Positions 34,418 through 42,657 of a DNA stretch of 64,000 nt are shown here, in pieces. Within the stretch, counting starts at the first letter, position 1. The number at the start of each line of letters is the position of its first letter. The position numbers and the translations under genes are program-made. The notes beneath the pieces are model-generated. The model was not told the origin of the DNA. It ran no database searches and was given only the letters and a program-made list of their open reading frames with translations. The DNA comes from Streptomyces longisporoflavus (GTDB lineage Bacteria > Actinomycetota > Actinomycetes > Streptomycetales > Streptomycetaceae). Location: positions 331,055 to 395,054 of the forward strand of contig NZ_BMTR01000007.1 of the NCBI RefSeq assembly GCF_014649775.1, read 5' to 3'.

Positions 34418-37400
34418 CGACTCAGGACAGCGGCAAGGACCGGCCACGCGGGCACGGCGTGAGGCCGCGTCCGTTCTCGGCCGGCTCGGCCATGCGAGGC
34501 CCGGCCCGTCGGGCAGACAGGACCGCGCCGAAGCGGTCCTCGTCATCGACGACCACCTGACGATGAAGGTGTGGGACCAGGCGGTCGGCGACCTTGTCGA
34601 CGAGCTGAACCGCCAGGGGGACTTCGCGCGCGTACGCGTACTGCGCCTGCGCGGCACCGACGAGACCGATCCCGCGCGCCTCGGCCCCGAGGAACCGCTC
34701 GGCAGCGCCGGGGACGTGCGGCGCGTGATCCTCGTGCTGACCGACGGCCTGGCCGCCGGCTGGCGCTCCGGTGCGGTCATGCCGCTGCTGCGCGCCTGGG
34801 GGCGGGGCGGCCCGGTCGCCGTGGTGCATGTGCTCCCCCAGCAGCTGTGGTTCCGTACGGGCCTTGACGTCTGCCGGGTCAGGCTGCGCGCCGCCCGTGC
34901 CTGGGCGGCCAACAAGGAGCTCGACTGGGAGCTGCGCGAGGCCCCGGTGGAGACCCACGACCCGCAGGAACCCGAGCCGGAGGCGGACGCCGTACTCGTA
35001 CCGGTCCTGGCGCTGACCAACCGCTGGGCCGAGGTCTGGACCCAGCTCGTCACGGGGCCCGAACCGCGGTGGCTGGAGATGTCCGCCATCCGGGCGCGGG
35101 AGTGGAAACGCCGCCCCGACGCGGCGCGCGCCCTGCCCTGGACGGACGACGTGCCCGACCCCCTGAGCACGGTGCCCGCCGCGGAGCGCGTGTCGGACTT
35201 CCGCGCCGGCGCCTCACCCACGGCTTTCACCCTGGCGACACGCCTGGCCGCGGTCCCCCTGAGCCTCCCGCTGATCCGCAAGGTCCTCGCGACCACACCG
35301 GGGGCGGGCCCGGTGCACGCGTCGGAGCTCCTGATGAGCGGCCTCGTCCGGCCCAGCGGCGCGCGGGGAGAGGACATCGCGGACGTGGCGTTCTCCTTCG
35401 CCCCCGACATCCGCGAGGAGCTCCTGGCGCTCGGCCGCCGCAGCGACACGGCACGCATCCTGCACGACGTACGCGCGCTGCTGGCAAGCGACGGCACCGA
35501 GGCCGCCGCGCTGCTGCCCTCCCCCTCGGAACCCCTGGACACCCTGGCCATGCCCCGGGTGAACAGTCGCAATATCGGCTTCCTCCGCGTGGAGCTCGCC
35601 GCGCTGAGGGCACTCTCCGGACGTTTCATGCAGCGCGCCGCCCTGCTGGCAGGGGTACTTGGCTGGCACGATCGTCGATACGCAGTAAGCCTGGAGAAAA
35701 GCGGTGAAATCCCCCTCTCCCGGCCCGATCCTGAAGGAGCATCGGTGATGTCGACTACGCCCCAGCAAACAGTGGAGGGGGACCGCACATCACAGCCGCG
35801 CGTCTGGGGAAACCTACCGCCGAGGAACCCCAATTTCACCGGCCGTACAGAGCTCCTCGAACTCCTCGGCGAGCGCCTGCGCGAAGGCACGACCACGGTC
35901 CTGCCCGAGGCGATCCACGGCATGGGCGGCGTGGGCAAGACCCAGCTGGCCATCGAGTACGCGTACCGCCACCAGGGCGAGTACGACATCGTCTGGTGGA
36001 TCCCCTCCGAGCGGCCCGGCCAGATCGGTCAGGCCCTGGTGGAACTGGCCGGGCGCCTGGGCCTCGAGACCAGCACCGAGGCGAACATCGCGGGGCCCGC
36101 GGTGCGTGAGGCGCTGCGCGAGGGCCGTCCCTTCTCGCGCTGGCTGCTGATCTTCGACAACGCCGACAACCCCGAGCAGGTCCGCCACTACTTCCCCACC
36201 GGGGGAAACGGCACGATCCTGGTCACCTCCCGCAACCGGCGGTGGGGCCTTGTCGGCGGCTCGCTCGAGGTGGACGTCTTCACCCGCGAGGAGAGCAAGC
36301 AGCTCCTGCGCCACTCCGGGCCGCCCCTCCAGGAGGAGGAGGCCGACCGGCTCGCCGAGGCGCTCGGAGACCTGCCGCTCGCCCTCGAACAGGCCGCCGC
36401 GTGGCGTGCGGAGACGGGCATGCCCGCCTCGGAGTATCTGCGCCTCTTCGAGAACAAGCGCACCGAGCTCCTGGAGACGTCCCCGCCCCCGGACTACCAA
36501 CTCCCGGTCGCCGCCGCCTGGAACGTCTCCCTGGACCACCTGGAGACCCGCAGCCCCTCGGCCCTGCGCCTGCTTCAGCTCTGCTCGTACTTCGCCCCCG
36601 ACCCGATCTCGCGGTCCATCTTCTCCGGCCTCGGGAACAGCAGCATCTTCCCCGAGCTCGACGCGACCCTGAACGACCCGATGCGGCTCGCGCGCGCCAT
36701 AAGGGAAGTGAACCGCTACTCCCTCGCCCGCATCGACCACCGTACGAACTCCATCGAGATGCACCGCCTCGTACAGCTCGTCCTGAACAACCGCATGACC
36801 CCCGAGGAACAGACCCGCATGCGCCACGGCGCCCACACCCTGCTGGCCGCAGCCGACCCGAAGGCGCCCACCACGGCGGCGAACTGGCCTCGCTACGCCG
36901 AGCTCTACGGCCACGTCATCGCCTCCGACGCCATCAAGTCGGACCAGCCCTGGGTGCGTCAGCTCGTCATGAACGTCGCCCGGTACCTCTACCACTGGGG
37001 CGACCACGAGGTGTCGCTCGACTTCTCCGAGCAGGCCTGGGAGACGTGGCAGAGCGTCTTCGGCGAGGAGGACCAGCAGACGCTGCTCATGGGGCAGTGG
37101 CTCTGCTACATCTACTGGGTCCTCGGCCGGCACGGCGAAGCCGTCGAACTGGTGGCCAAGCTCAAGGAGATCTACGAGCGCACGGCGCCCCCGGGCCGCG
37201 AGGACGTCCGCGAGGACGCGCTCGCCGCGATCGGTCTGGAGGCCGCGGTGCGCCGCGTCGAGGGCGAGTTCGCCCTCGGCGCCCAGCTGGACGCGACGGT
37301 CTACGAGCGGGCGCGCAGGGCCTTCGGCGAGGAGGACCCCACGACGCTCGACGCCGCCCACAACCTCGGCACGAGCCTGCGTCTGGTCGGAGACTTCCGC

Positions 37401-38312
37401 CAGGCCCTCGAACTCGACGAGAGCACCCTCGCGCTGCGTCTGCGCGTCCTTGGCCAGGATCACTCGCGGACCCTGATGACGGAGAACAACGTCGCCATCG
37501 ACGTACGCGAGAGGGGTGACTATGTAGGTGCAAGGGCCCGCCAGCAGGCCGTCCTCGACGCCTACCGCGACGTGTTCGGCCGTGGCAACCCCTCGACCAT
37601 CCACACCATGCGCCAGCTCAGCGAGGCCGCCCGCAAGGCCGGCGACCACGCGCAGTCCCTGGAGCTCGCCACGGAGGCGTACTCCAAGTTCACCCGCCGG
37701 TACGGCGACACCCACCCCTCGTCGCTGTCCGCCGCCCTGACCCTGTCGGTGGCCCTGCGCCAGAACGGCGACCTGAACGCGGCCCGCGAACGCGGCATCA
37801 AGGCCTGCCAGGAGTACCGCAACATCTTCTCCCCGCAGCATCCGCATGTCCTGTCGGCGGACGTCGACCTCGCCGTCACCCTGCGCCTTCTCGGCCAGCC
37901 CGGTGAGGCGAAGCGTCTCGACGAGGCCGCGCTCGCCTCGCTGACCGAACGCCTGGGCGAGGCCCACCCCATCGTCCTGGCCACCGCCATCAACCTGGCG
38001 AGTGACCTGGCGGCGCTCGGCGACCACCACGCGGCCCGCGAGCTCGGGCGGCGGACGCTGGAGCACTGCCGCGTCACCTTCGGCGACGACCACCCCACCA
38101 CGCTGGCGTGCGCGGGGAACCTCGCGATGGACCTGATCGAGCTGGGCGAGGAGGCCGAGGGCGCCGCCCTGCGCGCCGACACCCTGGCCCGCATGGAACG
38201 CGTACTCGACGCTCCCCGGCTCCTCGTGGAGCCCGGCACCCCGCACCCGGCCACACTCCAGGCCAAGGCGGGCCAGCGGGCCAACTGCGACATCGACCCG
38301 GTGCCGCTGTAA
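34410..38312 (+). CDS. fxsT: FxsT-type NB-ARC/TPR protein of FxSxx-COOH systems
   Basis: About 1300 residues. Residues 20-200 match the SAV_2336-related N-terminal region (AVLVIDDHLTMKVWDQAVGD, VRVLRLRG). After a linker, an NB-ARC STAND ATPase follows: Walker A GMGGVGKTQLAIEYA at about 504, Walker B WLLIFDNADNPEQV, GSTI-like GTILVTSRNRRWG, and DLPLALEQAAAW. A helical region precedes at least seven TPR-like units of about 42 residues from about 870 on (DAAHNLGTSLRLVGDFRQAL, THPSSLSAALTLSVALRQNG). Such STAND proteins oligomerise on ligand sensing. ATG at 34410 has GAGGG six bases upstream; an in-frame ATG at 34302 is possible. It pairs with the VMAP gene and faces the FxsA-like/HExxH genes. Confidence 0.87.
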   Translation: MHDDSGQRQGPATRARREAASVLGRLGHARPGPSGRQDRAEAVLVIDDHLTMKVWDQAVGDLVDELNRQGDFARVRVLRLRGTDETDPARLGPEEPLGSAGDVRRVILVLTDGLAAGWRSGAVMPLLRAWGRGGPVAVVHVLPQQLWFRTGLDVCRVRLRAARAWAANKELDWELREAPVETHDPQEPEPEADAVLVPVLALTNRWAEVWTQLVTGPEPRWLEMSAIRAREWKRRPDAARALPWTDDVPDPLSTVPAAERVSDFRAGASPTAFTLATRLAAVPLSLPLIRKVLATTPGAGPVHASELLMSGLVRPSGARGEDIADVAFSFAPDIREELLALGRRSDTARILHDVRALLASDGTEAAALLPSPSEPLDTLAMPRVNSRNIGFLRVELAALRALSGRFMQRAALLAGVLGWHDRRYAVSLEKSGEIPLSRPDPEGASVMSTTPQQTVEGDRTSQPRVWGNLPPRNPNFTGRTELLELLGERLREGTTTVLPEAIHGMGGVGKTQLAIEYAYRHQGEYDIVWWIPSERPGQIGQALVELAGRLGLETSTEANIAGPAVREALREGRPFSRWLLIFDNADNPEQVRHYFPTGGNGTILVTSRNRRWGLVGGSLEVDVFTREESKQLLRHSGPPLQEEEADRLAEALGDLPLALEQAAAWRAETGMPASEYLRLFENKRTELLETSPPPDYQLPVAAAWNVSLDHLETRSPSALRLLQLCSYFAPDPISRSIFSGLGNSSIFPELDATLNDPMRLARAIREVNRYSLARIDHRTNSIEMHRLVQLVLNNRMTPEEQTRMRHGAHTLLAAADPKAPTTAANWPRYAELYGHVIASDAIKSDQPWVRQLVMNVARYLYHWGDHEVSLDFSEQAWETWQSVFGEEDQQTLLMGQWLCYIYWVLGRHGEAVELVAKLKEIYERTAPPGREDVREDALAAIGLEAAVRRVEGEFALGAQLDATVYERARRAFGEEDPTTLDAAHNLGTSLRLVGDFRQALELDESTLALRLRVLGQDHSRTLMTENNVAIDVRERGDYVGARARQQAVLDAYRDVFGRGNPSTIHTMRQLSEAARKAGDHAQSLELATEAYSKFTRRYGDTHPSSLSAALTLSVALRQNGDLNAARERGIKACQEYRNIFSPQHPHVLSADVDLAVTLRLLGQPGEAKRLDEAALASLTERLGEAHPIVLATAINLASDLAALGDHHAARELGRRTLEHCRVTFGDDHPTTLACAGNLAMDLIELGEEAEGAALRADTLARMERVLDAPRLLVEPGTPHPATLQAKAGQRANCDIDPVPL

Positions 38313-38340
38313 CCAGGCCGGCAACCAGGCTGTGAGCGAG

Positions 38341-38378
38341 GGCGAAGGGGCGGGTGGCACACACCCGCCCCTTTCGCC
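38341..38378. terminator. Bidirectional hairpin between FxsT and HExxH genes
   Basis: Ten-base arms GGGGCGGGTG and CACCCGCCCC around GCACA, extended by GGCGAA/TTTCGCC with one bulge. It lies between converging genes, 28 bases after the FxsT stop and 36 before the HExxH stop, so may serve both. Confidence 0.78.
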
Positions 38379-38414
38379 TGCCCGACCGAGTTCGACCGGC
38401 CGACCAAGCCTGCG

Positions 38415-40304
38415 TCAGCCGCCGTGCTCCCGCGGACCCCGTGCGCCCCGTGCCACCCACTCCGCGAGCAGCACCGGATCGGCCCCCTGACCCGTCGCCT
38501 TCTCCAGCGCACTCTGCACGGCCCACGTCCGCTCCGGGAAGCTCCGCAACAGCCGTGCGGCGCTCTGATGTGCCTTCTCACCGGCGAGGGCACGCCCCAG
38601 CCCGGCCCAGGCACCGGGCGGCGCCCCCTTGGCGGCAAGCCGCGCGGCGAAGGCGTCCCGCGCCCCGGCACGGTCACCGCGCGCGAGGAGGACATCGGCG
38701 TCATCGGCACCCCGGGCGTCCCCCGCGTCCTCACCGGCGCCGGTGAGGACGTAGCGGGCGAGGACGGCCTCGGTGTCCAGGAACTGGGCCTCGGAGTCCG
38801 GTACGAGGACGGGCTCGCCGGCGAGAGCGGGCGGGGGACGCTCGTCCCCGCGCTGCCAGGCCCGTACGGCGTCGTCCACCGCTGCGGCGGGCGGCCGCAG
38901 ATGGTGGGCGCGCCAGCGTGCCCGGTGCCCGGCCGCCACTTCCCGGGCGAGGCGCAGCTCCGTCTCCGGCACCGCCTCGTCCAGCCACGCGGCGCAGCTC
39001 TCGTGCAGGGTGTCGAGGAGGCGCCGCCCCAGGGGCGTCAGCCGCTCGTGCGTGCGCACCAAGTTCACCGTCGACCACACCTGCGTGCGCCACAGCGCGA
39101 ACTCGAAGTGCGCCAGGGAAGCGTGCGCGGCGTCGGCTGAGTGCCGGTGGGCGCGCCAGAACCTGGCGACCCCCGCGAAGGCGTAGATCCCTTGCAGCAG
39201 GCCGCCGAGCGGGCGTGGATCGTCGCGCCACGGAGCGTAGAAGAGCTCTTCGGGACCGTGGGCGGAGTGGCTCGCGTTCAGCGGGCGCAGCCGCATCAGG
39301 CCGCCCAGTTTGATGTGCTGGAACTCGTGCACCAGGGTGGCGGCGAGCTGCGGGGCGTCGTCCGGCCGCGAGGCCATGACCCCGCCGAAGGCGTCGCCCG
39401 CAGTCACGCTGTGCGGCCGAAACCTTTCTCTCGCCGGGGTGGGGGTCACCGACATCAGCCCGGCGCGCATCGCCTCGGCGCTCTGCGGTTCGTCGCGCAG
39501 CAGGATCTCCCACGCTTCGGTGAGCATGGTCTGCCATGCCCGCGCGTCCGCGGGGGTGAGGAGGAGGGGTTCGCTCGGGCGCGGGAACGTGCGGTAGGGG
39601 TCCAACTCATCGAGCGCGATCCGCAGCTGCTGCCCCGGCTTTCCCGGGGCGACCCGCCGCACAGCACGCCATCCGCGCGCGCCGTTCCGTGCCCCGGGGG
39701 CTCCTGCGCCGGAACCCACAAGGACCGTGCCCTGTTCGCCGTTGATCCGCACCTGTCCGTCCCGCGCCTCGACGCGCGCGGTGCTCCACGGCTCCGTCGC
39801 CCCGGTCTCCGCACAGCCCAGCTCCGCACAGCCCAGCGTCGGCAGGAACGCGATGCCCCGGCTCACCGGCACGGCGATGGAGAAGTCGAGACCGGCCCGC
39901 GCCCCCGCCGACGCGGCGAGCGCGGACAAGTGGCCCGTCACCACCCACAGAGGCGTGTCCTCCGCGGGGGCGCCCCGGAGCCGGCGCAGCGCGAGGGAGA
40001 GCCACATCCCCGTGCTCGGTGACATCAGTACGTCGTCGAAGACATCCGGGTCCGTCCGCTGGGCGCGCTTCAGGAGGGACCAGGCGTCGCCGTACGAGAG
40101 GGCTGCTCCGGCCGGGGGCAGCGCTCCGTTCCCGGCGAGGCCGTCGTGCAGCGCCCGCAGCAACAGCATGCGGCGGCTGCGCTCGGCGGCGAGGAGCTCC
40201 TCCACCACGGCCCGGCCGCCCTCACCCCGCGCGAGGTCATGGAACCCGGCGACCGAAAGGCGGTGCAGCGGCAGTGCCACCGGGCCCGTGGGCCTAACCG
40301 ACAT
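38415..40304 (-). CDS. Stand-alone HExxH peptide-modification enzyme (aKG-HExxH beta-hydroxylase type)
   Basis: A 629-residue protein. The family core is LVHEFQHIKLGGLM with His326, Glu327 and His330, followed by YAPWRDDPRPLGGLLQGIYA and WSTVNLVRTHERL. This domain normally sits at the C-terminus of the radical-SAM maturase FxsB or occurs alone; here residues 1-320 show no CxxxCxxC radical-SAM motif. Related enzymes are described as iron/2-oxoglutarate peptide beta-hydroxylases rather than proteases. The gene starts 32 bases after the FxsA-like precursor gene, its probable substrate. The C-terminal 110 residues are Ala/Arg-rich helical repeats. Confidence 0.85.
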   Translation of the reverse strand: MSVRPTGPVALPLHRLSVAGFHDLARGEGGRAVVEELLAAERSRRMLLLRALHDGLAGNGALPPAGAALSYGDAWSLLKRAQRTDPDVFDDVLMSPSTGMWLSLALRRLRGAPAEDTPLWVVTGHLSALAASAGARAGLDFSIAVPVSRGIAFLPTLGCAELGCAETGATEPWSTARVEARDGQVRINGEQGTVLVGSGAGAPGARNGARGWRAVRRVAPGKPGQQLRIALDELDPYRTFPRPSEPLLLTPADARAWQTMLTEAWEILLRDEPQSAEAMRAGLMSVTPTPARERFRPHSVTAGDAFGGVMASRPDDAPQLAATLVHEFQHIKLGGLMRLRPLNASHSAHGPEELFYAPWRDDPRPLGGLLQGIYAFAGVARFWRAHRHSADAAHASLAHFEFALWRTQVWSTVNLVRTHERLTPLGRRLLDTLHESCAAWLDEAVPETELRLAREVAAGHRARWRAHHLRPPAAAVDDAVRAWQRGDERPPPALAGEPVLVPDSEAQFLDTEAVLARYVLTGAGEDAGDARGADDADVLLARGDRAGARDAFAARLAAKGAPPGAWAGLGRALAGEKAHQSAARLLRSFPERTWAVQSALEKATGQGADPVLLAEWVARGARGPREHGG

Positions 40305-40336
40305 GGGCTGCCTGCCACGGCGCCGGGGCGGTCCCG

Positions 40337-40549
40337 TCAGTCAAAGCGGGACGGCCCTCCGTACGTATTCGTGATGGCCTGGGCGTCATCGATGTGATCA
40401 AGCAGGGGCCCGAGCGCCCCCTCGATCGCACTGCCGTCCAAGGAAAGCAGCGCTTCAAGAGAAACCCCCGAGAGATCTACGAGATCGGACTCGACGGCAG
40501 GCATCGATCGCTCCACGGCTGCCAAGTCCCCTCCCGTGATTCCGTGCAT
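40337..40549 (-). CDS. FxsA-like RiPP precursor peptide with atypical tail
   Basis: A 70-residue peptide. Residues 22-59 match the FxSxx-COOH leader (DLVDLSGVSLEALLSLDGSA then IEGALGPLLDHIDDAQAI). The core would be the last 11 residues, TNTYGGPSRFD, which lacks the usual FxSxx-COOH ending but keeps aromatic Tyr63, Phe69, plus Asn61 and Asp70 as possible modification sites. Start: ATG with AAAGGGA seven bases upstream; a GTG at codon 12 after GGGAGGGG is an alternative. It lies between the trypsin gene (79-base gap) and the HExxH gene (32-base gap), all minus strand. Confidence 0.8.
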   Translation of the reverse strand: MHGITGGDLAAVERSMPAVESDLVDLSGVSLEALLSLDGSAIEGALGPLLDHIDDAQAITNTYGGPSRFD

Positions 40550-40628
40550 GCGCAGTCCCTTTCTCCCTCATCATGACCCAGCACGGCACGCTGCGAAACC
40601 CCGCATCCGAGCCGTGCCCGACATCAAG

Positions 40629-41696
40629 TCAGCTGTGCCGCTTGGCCAGTTGAGCCGCTTCCCGGTCGACGCGGTCCACTTCCGCCGACTTCCCCTCCAG
40701 GAGCCGTACGGTCTCCAGGAGCTGATCGAGCGTGCCCCGGTAACGCAGACAGGTGCGCACGATGCCGTAGATGTCCATCCTCAGCCGGGCGTCCCTGGGG
40801 CGGTTCGCGGCGATCACCGCGTCGATGCTGGAGAGCACCGTGCCCAGGCCGTTCGGATCGCCGAGCACGGGCACGTCCACCAACGCGTCCACGAGCCCGA
40901 GGAGTTCACGCAACGGCAGGTCAGCGGGGAGATCGACCAGGCTCACGGCGGCCTCGGGGCCCTGCGGATCCCCTGCGGAAGCGAGGCCTCCACGCAGCGG
41001 CAGGCCCGCGTCCAGGTGGAGGCGCTCCAACTCGGCAGGGGTCAGCGCGTCGTACCAGTGCTCCACCCTGCCGGCCGCGAGCCGGCCGAGGCCGTCCGAG
41101 CGGTGGTGAGCGCTGATCACACCGATGACGGCACCGCCTGACCAGACCACCGCGCCGGACATCCCCTCCCAGGGAGAACGCTCCGGTTCGGGGTCCGCGC
41201 GCGGCGCGAGAACGGCCAGTTCGAGTGTGCCCTCGCGACGGTTGGACAGGACGGAGACCGTCCCCGAGGCATGGCAGGAGTCGCGGTACTGGCCCGGAGC
41301 CCCGTCGTCGAGGAGGCGCATGCTGCTGTCCCGCAGCTTGAAACGGGGAAAGCCCATCGCGCTGACGGGGAGCACGACGTCGCTTTCGGGTACGGCGGCG
41401 TAGCGAGGGCTCTCGACAGGGGCGACGCCGGCCGGCAGCTCCGTGATCTCCAGGAGGGCTACGTCCACCGCCTCGGCGAACAGCACGACGCGTACGCCGG
41501 CGCTCCACTCCCCCGGCAGATCGGCGTCGAAGCGCACCCGCACCGACGCCACCGGGTCCTCGACCACATGGGCGGCGGTCAGCACGTGCCTGTCCCCCAC
41601 GCGGTAGCCGGACCCGCGCCGCCCGCGATGTCCGCCCGGCCTCTCGACCAGTATTTCGGCGACCCGCGCCGCCTCAAGTCCCCCTGGTACCGACAT
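40629..41696 (-). CDS. Trypsin-like serine protease with effector-associated domain
   Basis: A 355-residue cytoplasmic S1-fold protease without signal peptide. Triad residues are visible: His in GDRHVLTAAHVV, Asp in EAVDVALLEI, Ser in WEGMSGAVVW. Residues about 255-350 form an EAD2-like helical domain (LLGLVDALVDVPVLGDPNGL, TCLRYRGTLDQLLETVRLLE). In conflict systems such proteases are recruited by matching EADs on partner proteins; the VMAP protein across the cluster carries a related domain. It begins 11 bases after the Trypco2 gene. Confidence 0.87.
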   Translation of the reverse strand: MSVPGGLEAARVAEILVERPGGHRGRRGSGYRVGDRHVLTAAHVVEDPVASVRVRFDADLPGEWSAGVRVVLFAEAVDVALLEITELPAGVAPVESPRYAAVPESDVVLPVSAMGFPRFKLRDSSMRLLDDGAPGQYRDSCHASGTVSVLSNRREGTLELAVLAPRADPEPERSPWEGMSGAVVWSGGAVIGVISAHHRSDGLGRLAAGRVEHWYDALTPAELERLHLDAGLPLRGGLASAGDPQGPEAAVSLVDLPADLPLRELLGLVDALVDVPVLGDPNGLGTVLSSIDAVIAANRPRDARLRMDIYGIVRTCLRYRGTLDQLLETVRLLEGKSAEVDRVDREAAQLAKRHS

Positions 41697-41707
41697 CGCC
41701 CGGGCGC

Positions 41708-42034
41708 TCAGCGCTCGTTCTCGGCCTGGTCGCCGCTGACCTGTGGCCGCCGGTCGGAGCCGCGTACGCGGGGTTCCAGGCTGAGGGTGACGCGATGGGT
41801 GGTGCTGGTCGCCCGCTGGCCGGAGGCACCTGCCTCGACGACCCAGAAGCGGATTTTGCCGTCGGCCGAATCGGACCGCTGCACGGCGAACTCGGCCTCA
41901 AGCTGTACGGGACCCAGTTCAAAGCGCAGTGCTGCGCCCCCGGGGCCACCAGCGTCCTCGGCGTCCTGCGCCGCGGCCATGGCGGCGGCGAGTTCTCCGC
42001 GTAACTGCGCGATCATGTCGGCGAGTTCAATCAC
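41708..42034 (-). CDS. Trypco2 (trypsin co-occurring domain 2) protein
   Basis: A 108-residue protein that opens MIELADMIAQLRGELAAAMA, the amphipathic helix typical of Trypco2 proteins, followed by a beta-rich part (FELGPVQLEAEFAVQR, IRFWVVEAGA, THRVTLSLEP). Members sit next to trypsin-type effectors in NTP-dependent conflict systems and are thought to help recruit or control them. The GTG start follows GAGG. It is the first gene of a probable four-gene minus-strand operon (Trypco2, protease, precursor, HExxH enzyme). Confidence 0.82.
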   Translation of the reverse strand: MIELADMIAQLRGELAAAMAAAQDAEDAGGPGGAALRFELGPVQLEAEFAVQRSDSADGKIRFWVVEAGASGQRATSTTHRVTLSLEPRVRGSDRRPQVSGDQAENER

Positions 42035-42096
42035 GCCGGGCCTCTACCCCCGGCGGGTCGCCCCCACACTGCGGAGGCGACCCGGGGAGGGCCGAA

Positions 42097-42127
42097 GGGG
42101 CCGGCCGGCACGACGACGGCCGGCCCC
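42097..42127 (-). terminator. Hairpin terminator of the first rodlin gene
   Basis: Eleven-base perfect arms GGGGCCGGCCG and CGGCCGGCCCC around a nine-base loop, 11 bases after the rodlin stop. Confidence 0.82.
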
Positions 42128-42137
42128 TGTCGGGGTC

Positions 42138-42545
42138 TCAGCTGTTGTTCGTGCCGTTGCCCGACAGCGCCGGGATGTCGGAGAGGATGTGCGACAGCGG
42201 CTCGTCGCCCTTGGCCTGCGTCGAGTTCTCGGTGCACTGCTGGTTCTGCGGCGCCGACAGGATCGGGATGTCCTGGACGGCGATCGGCACCAGGCCCACG
42301 AGGGCGCCGATGTTCGCCTTGACCGGCAGGCCGATGCAGGGCTTGTTCAGCGTGCCCTGGACGAGGGTGAGCTGGGGGCTCTGGCTGCCCTTGGTCGCGG
42401 AGTTGCCGAACGCCGTCTCGGCGCCGTTGCCACTCAGGGACGTGGTGCCCTGGTCGTCACCGATGGCCAGGGCCTGGGGCGCCATGCCGGCGGAGATACC
42501 GGCGACAGAGGCGGCGATGGCCGCGGATGCCAGGAGCTTCTTCAT
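42138..42545 (-). CDS. Rodlin protein (third paralogue, divergent)
   Basis: A 135-residue secreted rodlin. Sec signal peptide (MKKLLASAAIAASVAGISAG ... ALA), mature part starting IGDDQGTTSLSGNG, then the conserved LNKPCIGLP, GLVPIAVQDIPILSAPQNQQ and C-terminal LSHILSD; two cysteines lie at conserved positions. Rodlins form paired rods on aerial hyphae and spores with chaplins. ATG at 42545 follows GAAGGGA. Compared with the divergent pair near 44.6 kb it has several substitutions (AFGNSATKGSQSPQLTLVQG), so it is the outlier copy. Hairpins closely follow each rodlin gene. Confidence 0.93.
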   Translation of the reverse strand: MKKLLASAAIAASVAGISAGMAPQALAIGDDQGTTSLSGNGAETAFGNSATKGSQSPQLTLVQGTLNKPCIGLPVKANIGALVGLVPIAVQDIPILSAPQNQQCTENSTQAKGDEPLSHILSDIPALSGNGTNNS

Positions 42546-42657
42546 TTTGATTCCCTTCAAGAGCGGGCTCCGTTGGCAGAGCCGTCGTGATGATCAACTG
42601 TCTGATCGGGGGATGGTTTCGACCTATGACCCGGTCGGCCTAGTAATCGGACGGCCG

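Noticed and set aside
38415..40304. HExxH protein as ordinary zinc metallopeptidase
   Set aside because: Sequence around the motif (HEFQHIKLGG, APWRDDPRPLGGLLQG) fits the peptide-modification family, and a precursor gene lies beside it; no secretion signal or Met-turn is seen.
32473..42034. Canonical FxsABC cyclophane locus
   Set aside because: No radical-SAM FxsB and no TIR-like FxsC are present, and the precursor lacks FxSxx; only FxsA-like, HExxH and FxsT-type parts occur.
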